The notes beneath the pieces were generated by a model. It searched no databases, had not been told where the DNA came from, and worked only from the letters and a program-made list of their open reading frames with translations. DNA of 26,291 bases from CAIWAH01 sp043755815 (lineage in GTDB: Bacteria > Verrucomicrobiota > Verrucomicrobiia > Limisphaerales > UBA9464): NCBI GenBank assembly GCA_043755815.1, contig JAYUSF010000035.1, positions 1-26,291 on the forward strand. Direction: 5' to 3'. Of this stretch, positions 1 to 7,676 are shown piece after piece. A program made the translations under genes and the position numbers. Within the stretch, counting starts at the first letter, position 1. Every line of letters begins with the position of its first letter.

Positions 1-681
1 ACAAGGAAAGCAAATTACAGAAAGCTTCTTACACCGGCTTTCATCCGGAATTCTGGAGCTGAAGACTTGGGATCGCCGTTGAAGGTCATTGATCACGAAT
101 TCACCAAGTTCATCTTCACCGAAATGAGCGTTCCAGCAGCGGAGGCTCTGGCTCAGCGCCTTGAACCTTTTCGTGGCGCGAGGCAGGCCGAAATCTGGTG
201 CGGGGACTGCGCTGAGGCAGTCCAGCAAATCCACGTTCCAAACCCTTCCCTGACATTCGCATTTATCGACCCAACGGGGATCGGCCATGCGCCCTTCAGT
301 CTGATCAAGACTTTGAAGCAGAAAACCAGATGTGACCTGTTGATCAACGTTCAGCACGCAATGGGGATCAAGATGAACGTCCATCAATACACCCCGGACG
401 CGGGAGAACAGTCCGCCCTGACCAAGTTCCTGGGCCATGACGGCTGGAAGAGCTTGCCTCGACACAACGCGAAAGACTTCTTCGTTGGCGTGCTCGACCT
501 CTACAAGCAACAGCTGGATTCGTTGGGGTTTTGCTTTACCGGCCGACAAGTGTTGATTTCCAACAACCAAGGGGCAGGGCTTTACCTTTTGCTCTTCGCC
601 AGCGGCCACAAGCTTGGCGCGCAGTTTTGGGAAGAAGCCTGCAAGCGGGTCCTCGAACCGGAACTCGACTTGGGCATTTAG
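1..681 (+). CDS. tcmP: Three-Cys-motif partner protein TcmP, 5'-truncated by window edge
   Basis: The reading frame is open to the first base of the window, so the gene probably starts upstream. A TTG at 67 is the first possible start inside, but nothing shows it is used. The visible part fits the TcmP family (named for lying next to a three-Cys-motif radical-SAM-like protein): GSPLKVID near the start, FTKFIFTEMS, then FAFIDPTGIG and a DLLINV strand, which recall a Rossmann methyltransferase-like core with a DP(P/T)G loop. The enzymatic role is not established. The next gene on the same strand starts 27 nt after the stop and is the expected partner, which strengthens the call. The missing N-terminus should hold the FAGPG-like loop usual for the family. 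Confidence 0.75.
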   Translation, partial: TRKANYRKLLTPAFIRNSGAEDLGSPLKVIDHEFTKFIFTEMSVPAAEALAQRLEPFRGARQAEIWCGDCAEAVQQIHVPNPSLTFAFIDPTGIGHAPFSLIKTLKQKTRCDLLINVQHAMGIKMNVHQYTPDAGEQSALTKFLGHDGWKSLPRHNAKDFFVGVLDLYKQQLDSLGFCFTGRQVLISNNQGAGLYLLLFASGHKLGAQFWEEACKRVLEPELDLGI

Positions 682-693
682 GATCAGGACTCT

Positions 694-700
694 GAGGAAG
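694..700 (+). promoter_or_regulatory. Shine-Dalgarno for the radical-SAM-like gene
   Basis: GAGGAAG lies 8 nt before the ATG at 709. It supports that start and shows that the partner gene has its own ribosome binding site. Confidence 0.6.
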
Positions 701-708
701 CGGCAAAA

Positions 709-1815
709 ATGAACGGCGTTCTAGATCTCCCACCAGTCGTAACACGGCGTTCCTCCGCGTCGCGGGCGCTGCCATCTGATCGGCGTGTCGGCATGTGGTC
801 CGCGCCGGCGGTCATCGCCCCCAATAACTTCGTTTACAAGAGCCTCTCGAACTGGTCGTTCAACGTCGCTGTCGGCTGTTCGCACGCCTGCCGGTTCTAC
901 TATGTGCCTAGCGCGGCCACAATCAAGCAGGGACCCAAGCTTACCGAATACGGCGTGAGGGACCCGGACGCGGAGTGGGGCGACTACGTCCTGCTCCGGC
1001 CATGGGATGCCGACAAGTTCCTCGCGTCGCTCCGGGCTGCCGAGAAGGCGCCACGGGCCCAGCTCAAGCCGGACGGCAACCGGGCGGTGATGTATTGCAG
1101 CACGACCGATCCCTACCAGGTGATCCACCACCCGGACCCGGAGCAACGCCGGGTGCTGGGACAACACGCCCGGATGCTCGTTCGTCGCTCACTGGAGCTG
1201 ATCCGCGACCAGTCCACGCTCAACGTCCGCATTCTCACCCGCAGCCCGCTGGCCCGGGCTGACTTCGACCTGTTCAAGAGCTTTGGCCCGCGCCTGCTCT
1301 TCGGCATGAGTTTGCCGACGCTACGCAATGACCTCGCCAGAGTTTACGAACCAAAGGCGCCAGCGCCTTCCCAGCGTCTCGCCACTCTCAATGCTGCCCG
1401 GGAAGCAGGCCTGCACGTCTATGTCGCCATCGCTCCAACTTATCCGGAGTGCGACGAAGCAGACCTGCGGGCGACGCTTCGGGCAGTGGCCAAAGTGGAT
1501 CCTGTCACCATCTTCCACGAACCAATCAACATCCGGGCAGAGAATGTGGATCGGATCCGGAGCCACGCGGAAGAGTTGGGCGTGAAGTTGAGGACGGAGG
1601 TGTTTTCGAATCGGGAACGTTGGCAGGACTACGCGTTGGATTCCCTCCGGACTGTGGAACGGGTGGCCGGAGAATTGGGCCTAGCGGATCGGCTCCATCT
1701 TTGGCCGGACAAGTCGTTGGGCAACTTGGGAATCGCGAACCGAATGCCGAACCCGCGGGCTCACCTGCGGTGGCTACGAAGCTACTGGGAGAGAATCAGC
1801 GAGTGGCCGCGCTGA
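709..1815 (+). CDS. Three-Cys-motif radical-SAM-like protein (SPL/Gp37-Gp68 type), cluster motif degenerate
   Basis: 368 aa. The segment GCSHACRFYYVPSA (about residues 56-69) aligns with the GCSHxCxxCYVP cluster-binding motif of spore-photoproduct-lyase-like radical SAM proteins that pair with TcmP. C57 and C61 are present, but the third cysteine position (residue 64, codon 898-900) is Tyr (TAC). Other family-like segments remain: STTDPYQ, ILTRSPL, GMSLPT, IAPTYPECDEADL and IFHEPINIRAENVDRI. The rest of the frame is intact from a well-placed SD to the stop. A protein with only two of three cluster ligands should not hold a standard 4Fe-4S cluster, so it may be inactive, use another ligand, or carry a sequence error. 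Natural substrates of this pair are unknown. Confidence 0.75.
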   Translation: MNGVLDLPPVVTRRSSASRALPSDRRVGMWSAPAVIAPNNFVYKSLSNWSFNVAVGCSHACRFYYVPSAATIKQGPKLTEYGVRDPDAEWGDYVLLRPWDADKFLASLRAAEKAPRAQLKPDGNRAVMYCSTTDPYQVIHHPDPEQRRVLGQHARMLVRRSLELIRDQSTLNVRILTRSPLARADFDLFKSFGPRLLFGMSLPTLRNDLARVYEPKAPAPSQRLATLNAAREAGLHVYVAIAPTYPECDEADLRATLRAVAKVDPVTIFHEPINIRAENVDRIRSHAEELGVKLRTEVFSNRERWQDYALDSLRTVERVAGELGLADRLHLWPDKSLGNLGIANRMPNPRAHLRWLRSYWERISEWPR

Positions 1816-1861
1816 GGCAGTTTCCACCGACAGTTTAACGTGATGTAGACCAGGGTTTTCC

Positions 1862-2317
1862 ATGCAGCCGCTTCCGCCGACCCGCAGTTGTTTTGTCTGT
1901 GGCCTGGAGAATCCCATCGGGCTCAAGCTGCCCATCGGGGCCGTGCCGGGGGCGGTGGAGTCGCGGTTCCGGTTCCGGGTCGACTGCTGCGGGTTCACCG
2001 GGGTGGTGCATGGCGGGATCGTGGGCACGGTGTTGGACGAGATCATGGTCTGGGCCGCGAGCGCGGAGACGAAGCAGTTCGCCTATTGCGCCGAGATGAC
2101 GGTGCGTTATCTGCGGCCGACCCGGCCGGGCGTGGACGTGGTGGCGCGCGGCGAACTGGTGGAGAACAAGCGTGGCCGGCTGTTCGTGACCCGCGCGGAA
2201 CTGCGCGATGCCGACGGCAACGTGCTGGCAGAGGCGACGGGCAAATACCTGCCGATCCCCAACGAGATGCGCGCCAGCGTGCTGGCCGACTTCGTGAAAC
2301 CCCCGCCGGGATTCTGA
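1862..2317 (+). CDS. PaaI-family hotdog thioesterase
   Basis: 151 aa, the usual length for a single hotdog domain. The family signature GVVHGGIVGTVLDEIM (about residues 41-56) covers the HGG turn and the hotdog helix, followed by AEMTVRYLRPTRPG, which matches the strand that packs on the helix in PaaI/YbgC-type acyl-CoA thioesterases. An N-terminal SCFVCGLENPIGL stretch (CxxCG, then an N-x-x-G-L element) is common in this subfamily. The probable role is hydrolysis of an acyl-CoA thioester; the acyl substrate cannot be read from the sequence. It stands alone, 46 nt after the radical-SAM-like gene, with an AGGG about 6 nt before the ATG, and is followed by a hairpin. Confidence 0.8.
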   Translation: MQPLPPTRSCFVCGLENPIGLKLPIGAVPGAVESRFRFRVDCCGFTGVVHGGIVGTVLDEIMVWAASAETKQFAYCAEMTVRYLRPTRPGVDVVARGELVENKRGRLFVTRAELRDADGNVLAEATGKYLPIPNEMRASVLADFVKPPPGF

Positions 2318-2348
2318 CGGCCCGCCGGTAGTTTCCTGATTTAGATTT

Positions 2349-2384
2349 GGAAAACAGGAAGCGATCCGGCCTTTCCTGTTTTCC
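2349..2384. terminator. 12-bp perfect hairpin after the thioesterase gene
   Basis: GGAAAACAGGAA (2349-2360) and TTCCTGTTTTCC (2373-2384) are perfect reverse complements around a 12-nt loop. It lies between the thioesterase stop and dapF. It lacks a clean T-run, so terminator function is plausible but not proven. Confidence 0.45.
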
Positions 2385-2465
2385 GGCTTTCCAGGTTAGG
2401 ACGTCAACGGCCCGCCAACCCTCTTGCCGGGCCGACGCCGTTCCCTACTGTCCGCCCGCTCTACG

Positions 2466-3278
2466 ATGACGCTCGAATTCACCAAGATGTCCGGGGCCGG
2501 CAACGATTTCATCCTGCTGGACAACCGCGCCGGCAACATTGCCCTGAACCGCGAACAGGTCGTCCGCCTGTGCCACCGCCAGTTCGGCATCGGCGCCGAC
2601 GGCGTGATGCTGCTGGTGCCCGCCCGCGCCGGCCAGGCGGACTGGGCCTGGCAGTTCTACAATTCGGACGGTTCGGACGCCGAGATGTGCGGCAACGGTG
2701 CGCGGTGCTTTGCCCGCTACCTCCAGCGCACGGCCGGTTGGACCAGGCCCACGGTTTCGTTTGAGACGGTGGCCGGGGTGATTGGCGCGGAGTTCGACGG
2801 CGATCGCGTGACGGTGAACCTCACAGCGCCGCATTCGCTACGCCTGCGCGAGCAGGTGAAGACGTCGCAGGGCGAACTGGAAGTAAGTTCGCTCAACACG
2901 GGCGTGCCGCACGCGGTGGTGTTCGTGCCCGATGCCGACCAGGCGATGGTGCAGCAGCTTGGGGCGGAACTGCGTTGGCACGAACACTTCAAGCCGCGCG
3001 GGACAAATGTGAACTTTGCCCAGGTGAAGGGCTCAAACTTCATCCGCGTGCGCACCTACGAACGCGGCGTCGAAGGTGAGACGCTGGCGTGCGGCACCGG
3101 CGTCTCGGCGAGCGCGATGATCGCGTCGGCGCTTCATGGGTTCGCCTCCCCGGTGCGGGTGCAGGTGCAGGGCGGCGACGAGTTGGAGGTCGCCTTCACC
3201 GTCCGTGAGGGTCAATTCAGTGACGTGCGGCTCAAGGGCCCGGCCACGTTCGTGTTCGAGGGATGGATCACGCTCTGA
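2466..3278 (+). CDS. dapF: Diaminopimelate epimerase
   Basis: 270 aa from the ATG that gives the canonical N-terminus (MTLEFTKMSGAGNDF). An in-frame TTG at 2424 would add 14 residues with no family match. DapF interconverts LL- and meso-diaminopimelate without cofactor, for lysine and peptidoglycan synthesis in the cytoplasm. Both catalytic cysteines are visible: C75 in NSDGSDAEMCGNGARC and C209 in ETLACGTGVSA. The family motifs AGNDF and FGIGADG are also intact. Length is typical. The stop TGA (3276-3278) shares its last base with an ATG of the next frame, and the gene heads a dense run with a TPR protein and a metallophosphatase. Confidence 0.95.
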   Translation: MTLEFTKMSGAGNDFILLDNRAGNIALNREQVVRLCHRQFGIGADGVMLLVPARAGQADWAWQFYNSDGSDAEMCGNGARCFARYLQRTAGWTRPTVSFETVAGVIGAEFDGDRVTVNLTAPHSLRLREQVKTSQGELEVSSLNTGVPHAVVFVPDADQAMVQQLGAELRWHEHFKPRGTNVNFAQVKGSNFIRVRTYERGVEGETLACGTGVSASAMIASALHGFASPVRVQVQGGDELEVAFTVREGQFSDVRLKGPATFVFEGWITL

Positions 3279-3334
3279 TGCGGTCACGATGCCGGCTGGA
3301 CGGCGCGGGCACGTTTCGCGAGCGTCCTCCCGTC

Positions 3335-4201
3335 ATGCCGTTCCCGCCGCTTCCCTTTTTGCTCCGCCGCCTTGGCGGATTCGGGCTGCTGGCGTGGACG
3401 CTTACGGCGTGGGCGCACGGCCCCTTGCACGAGCAGATCCTGCTTGCCACGGACGAGCTTGCCAAGAAGCCCAACGACCCGGAACTGCTGGGGCAGCGGG
3501 CCGAAATGTTCCGGGCCCACGGCCTGTTTTCGGAGGCCCGCGAGGACCTTGGCGCACTTGAAAAAGTCCGGCCAGGCGATGTCACCAACCGGCTGCGCCG
3601 GGGTTGGTTGGAATTGGCGGCGAAGGAAACCAACGCAGCCATCCAAAATCTCGAGGCATGGTCCAAGGCCCGCCCGGACAGTGTCGAAGGCCACTTCGGC
3701 TTGGCGCAGGCGTATGCCTTGGCCGGCCGGCCGGCCGCTGCCGTGCCGCATTTCTCGCGTGTGCTCAAGGATTCGGACGAGCCGCGGCCCGAGTTGTTCC
3801 TCGATCGGGCGAAGGCGCAGGTGGCGGCCGGCTTCCCGCCGGCCGACACGTTGGCGGGTCTGGACGAAGGCATCAGCCGCCTTGGCCCGCTGCCGATTCT
3901 CCAGAAGTTCGCGGCGGACCTCGAAATGAAGCGGGGAGAAGTCACGGCCGCAGTGGCGCGCATCGAGGCGATCGCCGCGCGGTCGGAACGCAAGGAACGT
4001 TGGCTGTTTCTCCAGGGCGAGCTGTTCCGTCAGGCCGGTCGCACCAACGACGCACAAGACCGGTTCGTTGCCGCCCGGCGTTCGCTCGACTTGTTGCCGG
4101 ACAAACTGCAACGTTCCTTTGTCGCCACCGAACTCCGTCAGCAGATTGACGCCCGGTTGGCTGAGCCTGTTTCCTCACCTGCGCCCCCACTTCGCCAATG
4201 A
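3335..4201 (+). CDS. Exported TPR-like protein
   Basis: About 288 aa from the chosen ATG, which puts a signal peptide at the very N-terminus: MPFPPLPFLLRRLGGFGLL, a hydrophobic stretch, then a likely cleavage at AWA before HGPLHEQ. Alternative starts are 3278 (ATG overlapping the dapF stop as TGATG, suggesting coupling) and 3263. The mature part is helical, with Ala/Leu-rich repeats of about 34 residues resembling tetratricopeptides (NDPELLGQRAEMFRAHG, DSVEGHFGLAQAYALAG, EPRPELFLDRAKAQVAAG, KERWLFLQGELFRQAG). Probably a periplasmic scaffold of unknown partner. Its stop overlaps the ATG of the metallophosphatase gene as ATGA, so the two are likely translated together. Confidence 0.7.
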   Translation: MPFPPLPFLLRRLGGFGLLAWTLTAWAHGPLHEQILLATDELAKKPNDPELLGQRAEMFRAHGLFSEAREDLGALEKVRPGDVTNRLRRGWLELAAKETNAAIQNLEAWSKARPDSVEGHFGLAQAYALAGRPAAAVPHFSRVLKDSDEPRPELFLDRAKAQVAAGFPPADTLAGLDEGISRLGPLPILQKFAADLEMKRGEVTAAVARIEAIAARSERKERWLFLQGELFRQAGRTNDAQDRFVAARRSLDLLPDKLQRSFVATELRQQIDARLAEPVSSPAPPLRQ

Positions 4202-5493
4202 AACGCCTCCCATTTCTCCTCGTCGGCCTCGTCGCGGGTTGCGTCCTTGAGGCGGCACCCAAGCTGATCCGCGGGCCCTACCTGCAGCTCGCGACGACGA
4301 ACTCAATGGTGATCCGGTGGCGGACCGACAGGGAGTCGAAGGGGTTGGTGCGCTACGGGCTGACGGCCGCCACGGCCACCAACGTGGTCTCGCATGCGGG
4401 CGAACTGACCGAACACGTCGTGCGGCTCGGTAAGCTGAAGCCGGATACGCGCTACTTTTACGCGGTTGGGGCCGAGACCAATGCCTGGCTCTCACCGGTG
4501 ACGAACACGGTCACGTTCGTGACCTCGCCCCCGGCCGGCCCGGCCCGGCCCACGCGCATCTGGGTGATCGGCGATCCGGGGACGGCCAACGCCGACCAGC
4601 GCGCGGTGCGCGATGCGTTCTTCGCCTGGAACCGAGGCCTGGCGCCCGACCTCTGGCTGATGCTCGGGGACAATGCCTACAGCTCCGGCACCGACGCCCA
4701 GTTCCAGTCGGCGGTGTTCAGCGTCTACCCATGGCTGCTCGCCAATTCGCCGCTCTGGCCGACGCTCGGCAATCACGACGCCCGCAGCGCCAATTCCGGC
4801 ACCCAGTCCGGGACCTATTACGACCTCTTCACCCTGCCCACGCTCGGTCAGGCCGGCGGGCTCCCCAGCGGCACCGAGGCCTACTATTCGTTCGATTACG
4901 CCAACATTCACTTCGTTTGCCTCGATTCGCACGACACCGACCGCAGCAAGACCGGCACGATGGCCGAATGGCTCCGCGACGACCTTGCCTCGACGGCGCG
5001 CGATTGGATCATCTGCTTCTTCCACCACCCGCCCTACACCAAGGGTTCGCACGATTCTGACAAGCGGGACGACAGCGACGGACGGTTGGTGGAAATGAGG
5101 GAAAACATCCTGCCGATCCTCGAGCAGGGCGGCGTGGACCTCGTGCTCACCGGGCACAGCCACTGCTATGAGCGAAGCTATCTGCTCGACGGGCACTACG
5201 GCTACAGCACCAACCTGACGGCGGCCAACTTCAAGGATCGCGGGGACGGCCGCGAGGACGGTGATGGCGCTTACCGGAAACCCGCGGGCGCCCAGCCCCA
5301 TCAGGGGGCAGTCTACGTGGTCACCGGCAACGCCGGACAGACCAGCGGAGGCAAGCTCAACCATCCAGTGAATTACCTATCGTTGAACAAGCTGGGCTCG
5401 GTCGTCCTCGATGTGAACGGCGCCGAGTTGAAGCTGCAGCTCATCACCGACAAGGCAAAGGTGCGCGACTACTTCACGATCCGGAAGCCGTGA
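4198..5493 (+). CDS. Purple-acid-phosphatase-like metallophosphoesterase with N-terminal Fn3 domain
   Basis: 431 aa. Begins with a signal sequence, MKRLPFLLVGLVAGC; LVAGC fits a lipobox, so it may be a lipoprotein anchored at C15, though ordinary cleavage further on is possible. Residues about 22-105 form an Fn3-like purple acid phosphatase N-domain (RGPYLQLATTNSMVIRWRT). The calcineurin-like metal motifs follow in order: GDPG (about 123), GDNAYSSG (about 157), GNHDAR (about 192), FFHHPPYTKG (about 275) and TGHSHCYERSY (about 318). It should hydrolyse phosphomonoesters or related bonds outside the cytoplasm. The ATG overlaps the preceding TPR gene stop (ATGA), which points to a linked function. 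Confidence 0.85.
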   Translation: MKRLPFLLVGLVAGCVLEAAPKLIRGPYLQLATTNSMVIRWRTDRESKGLVRYGLTAATATNVVSHAGELTEHVVRLGKLKPDTRYFYAVGAETNAWLSPVTNTVTFVTSPPAGPARPTRIWVIGDPGTANADQRAVRDAFFAWNRGLAPDLWLMLGDNAYSSGTDAQFQSAVFSVYPWLLANSPLWPTLGNHDARSANSGTQSGTYYDLFTLPTLGQAGGLPSGTEAYYSFDYANIHFVCLDSHDTDRSKTGTMAEWLRDDLASTARDWIICFFHHPPYTKGSHDSDKRDDSDGRLVEMRENILPILEQGGVDLVLTGHSHCYERSYLLDGHYGYSTNLTAANFKDRGDGREDGDGAYRKPAGAQPHQGAVYVVTGNAGQTSGGKLNHPVNYLSLNKLGSVVLDVNGAELKLQLITDKAKVRDYFTIRKP

Positions 5494-5517
5494 GGGTTCC
5501 GTTGTCCCGGTGTGGAC

Positions 5518-6339
5518 TCAGATCGCCACGACGGCGACCCCCAGGCGGCGGGCGGTTGCCTCCAGTTCCGGTTGGTCCAGCAGCAGCGTCTTGCCGGCTT
5601 CCACCGCCAGGACCGAGATGCCATTGCCGGCGCAGACCTCCAACGTCTTTGGACCGATGCACGGGAGGTCGAAGCGCAGGTCGTGACCTTCCTTGGCGAC
5701 TTTGACGGCCACCGCGCGGCCGTCCTTGCCCGCCAATTTGCCGCCGCGTTCGAGGCAGGTGTCGGTGCCCTCGAAACCTTCCACAGCGAGCGTGGTGCCT
5801 TCCTTGACGACCACGCTCTGGCCGATTTCGAGGCGGGAGATTTCCTTGGCAATGCGCAGCCCGAACGGCACGTCTTCGCGCTGGCGTTCGCTGAGTTTCG
5901 GGCCGACGTGATAGCCGGCGGCCGGGAGCCACGGCGACAGCCAGCGGAGCGGTTCGATGAGCGTCACGCCGTCCTTCCGCAGTTCGTCCCCGATGGCGCC
6001 AAAGATCGTGTGGGCGTTCTTCTCTTTCAGCCGAAGGAGCAAGCCCATCGCCCGGAGATCGGGCCGGACGTCGAACAGGTTCTTGGGCGCGATCTGGCCG
6101 AGCATCACGCACTCGTTCACTCCGCGGTCGGTGAACGCACGGATCAGGGCGCTGAGTTGGCCCACGCGGAGCCAGACGATCTCGTCCACCAGTCCGGCCA
6201 GCTCTGGATTCGTCTCGCCCTCGAAGGCGACGGCCACCACGCGGCGCCCGTCGCGCCGGGCTTCCCGGGCGAAGAGCAGCGGCAGGGATCTGGAACCGGC
6301 AATCAGGCCAAGCGGCGCGGCGGACATCGGCGCCAGCAT
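5518..6339 (-). CDS. lpxI: UDP-2,3-diacylglucosamine pyrophosphatase LpxI
   Basis: About 273 aa from the ATG at 6339; a second ATG at 6327 begins MSAAPLGLIAGSRSLPLLF and is equally plausible. The LpxI family (formerly DUF1009) is recognisable by LGLIAG near the N-terminus, GQLSALIRAF, MLGQIAPKNLFDVRPD, then a C-terminal catalytic domain with GQSVVVKEGTTLAVEGFEGTD and the final FDLPCIGPKTLE segment. LpxI cleaves UDP-2,3-diacylglucosamine to lipid X and UMP in lipid A synthesis and replaces LpxH in many Gram-negative lineages. It is convergent with the metallophosphatase gene, 24 nt apart. The codons upstream of 6339 in the same frame look non-coding and overlap the next gene. Confidence 0.9.
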   Translation of the reverse strand: MLAPMSAAPLGLIAGSRSLPLLFAREARRDGRRVVAVAFEGETNPELAGLVDEIVWLRVGQLSALIRAFTDRGVNECVMLGQIAPKNLFDVRPDLRAMGLLLRLKEKNAHTIFGAIGDELRKDGVTLIEPLRWLSPWLPAAGYHVGPKLSERQREDVPFGLRIAKEISRLEIGQSVVVKEGTTLAVEGFEGTDTCLERGGKLAGKDGRAVAVKVAKEGHDLRFDLPCIGPKTLEVCAGNGISVLAVEAGKTLLLDQPELEATARRLGVAVVAI

Positions 6340-6415
6340 GACCGAAACCTGGCGGGTGGGCAAAGGCGGGAAGCGGGCGGCGCTGGGCCTCCGTCCGCGA
6401 ACGGCCCAAGGGAGT

Positions 6416-6889
6416 TCAGCCCTGATCTTCGGCCCAGTCCTCCGTGTCCCGATGGCGGCCGAGGCCCAGCGTGTCGAATTCGTCGCCCGTCTCCGGACGT
6501 GCGCCCAGACAATGGAGGGCCACGTTGATGGCGTCCCGGGTTTCCACCGGCCCCAGCACACATTCGCCGCTCGCTCAGACGACGGACCTTTGCGCACCGG
6601 TGCCACCGAAGAAATCGGCCTCCACGTAGGAGACCGGCCCGGTCGTGGAAATCCGCTTCGCCCAAACCGTGACGCCCGGCGACAGCTTCACGAACCGGGC
6701 GGCGCCACCGCTGCCGTCGCCAATGGCGTCGAACAGGTCGTCGGTGAGCGGGATGAGCGCGAAGCCGTGCGCCAGCGGGATGATGCGGGCGGACGAAAAG
6801 TCTTTGGCGTTCGGAGCCAGTGTGTCCTGACGGGCAATGAGGCCCTGAAGCGAGTAACCCACGGGAATGACTGCCGCCGACTGGTTCAC
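6416..6889 (-). pseudogene. Small conserved-looking protein gene with in-frame TGA
   Basis: Family not recognised. The frame reads well from a GTG at 6889 (or ATG at 6958) through NQSAAVIPVGYSLQGL, FALIPLTDDLFDAIGDG and SYVEADFFGGTGAQRSVV, meets TGA at 6575-6577, then continues in the same frame for 52 further codons (ASGECVLGPVETRDAINVAL, DEFDTLGLGRHRDTEDW, EDQG) before a second TGA at 6416-6418. The downstream part has protein-like composition and an acidic end like the rest, so one gene of about 158 codons was probably split by one point change (TGG to TGA would restore Trp). The stop could also be read through. It sits 76 nt upstream of lpxI on the same strand and diverges from the HAD gene. 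No signal peptide or transmembrane segment is visible. Confidence 0.6.
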
Positions 6890-7019
6890 CTCGATCCGGT
6901 CTGGCGGTGGCGAAGAGATTCCAGAAGGTCGGCCGGCTCCTGACCAGCGCGAATTCAACGGCGGCGACGAATGCGCAAAGTTCTGGCGACCCGGGCCGGT
7001 GTGCCTGAAACTGCACCGC

Positions 7020-7604
7020 GTGCGCTCTGATTTTGTTCCTCACGCCCTGATTTTCGACTGCGACGGCACCTTGGCCGACACCATGCCCATTCACTGGCGG
7101 GCCTGGCAGGAGGTGACCGGCCGCCACGGGGTCCAATTTCCGGAAGACCGTTTCTACGCCCTCGGCGGCGTGCCGACGCGCGACATCGTCCGGATGCTGG
7201 CGCAGGAACAGGGACGCACGGACATCGACCCGCTGACGTTCGCCAAGGAGAAGGAGGAAGCCTACTTCAAGCTCTTCGAGCACATCGGCCCGGTGGAGGA
7301 AGTGGTCGCCATCGCGCGGGACCACCATGGCAAACTGCCCATGGGCGTCGCCAGCGGAGGTTCAAAGCACGCCATCACCAAGGTGCTTACCCATCTGGGA
7401 ATCGTGTCCTGGTTCGGCGCCATTGTGACCAACGAGGACGTGGTGAATCAGAAACCGGCTCCCGACATCTTCCTCGAAGCGGCCCGCCGACTGGGCGTGG
7501 CGCCGCACCTGTGCCGGGGCTTTGAGGACACGGACCTGGGGATGCAGGCGATCCGCGCGGCGGGCATGGATGCCGTGGATATTCGGCATCACACGAGGCC
7601 ATGA
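7020..7604 (+). CDS. HAD-superfamily phosphatase/phosphoglucomutase-like hydrolase
   Basis: About 194 aa from a GTG at 7020, chosen because it places motif I (FDCDGTLADT, nucleophile D13 and acid D15) at the usual distance from the start. The longer frame back to 6867 overlaps the divergent gene and has no family-like sequence. Motif II is GVASGGS (about residue 110), motif III is NQKPAPD, and motif IV is GFEDTDLGMQAI. The helical cap after motif I (PIHWRAWQ to KEEAYFKLF) is of the type found in beta-phosphoglucomutase and YqaB-like fructose-1-phosphatases. The exact sugar-phosphate substrate is unknown. A perfect hairpin follows the stop. Confidence 0.85.
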   Translation: MRSDFVPHALIFDCDGTLADTMPIHWRAWQEVTGRHGVQFPEDRFYALGGVPTRDIVRMLAQEQGRTDIDPLTFAKEKEEAYFKLFEHIGPVEEVVAIARDHHGKLPMGVASGGSKHAITKVLTHLGIVSWFGAIVTNEDVVNQKPAPDIFLEAARRLGVAPHLCRGFEDTDLGMQAIRAAGMDAVDIRHHTRP

Positions 7605-7607
7605 AAT

Positions 7608-7630
7608 AACGCGGCTCGCTGAGCCGCGTT
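7608..7630. terminator. Hairpin terminator between convergent HAD and cysteine desulfurase genes
   Basis: AACGCGGCTC (7608-7617) and GAGCCGCGTT (7621-7630) form a perfect 10-bp stem with a 3-nt loop directly after the HAD stop. Only short T-rich tails follow on either strand, so it may serve both convergent genes. Confidence 0.65.
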
Positions 7631-7676
7631 CTTCGTAAGTCGGTGGCTGAAGCTCAGCGTCGGGCTTTCCTTGGCG

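Noticed and set aside
5512..6528. 338-codon plus-strand frame opposite lpxI
   Set aside because: Shadow of lpxI; the minus strand carries all LpxI motifs.
6575..6577. Selenocysteine at the in-frame TGA
   Set aside because: No convincing SECIS-like stem was seen directly after the TGA, and the context suits Trp or Arg better. The other lesions are TAA, which selenocysteine cannot explain.
6340..6606. N-terminal extension of lpxI to 6606
   Set aside because: The extension has no LpxI similarity and overlaps, in another frame, the protein-like end of the interrupted small gene.
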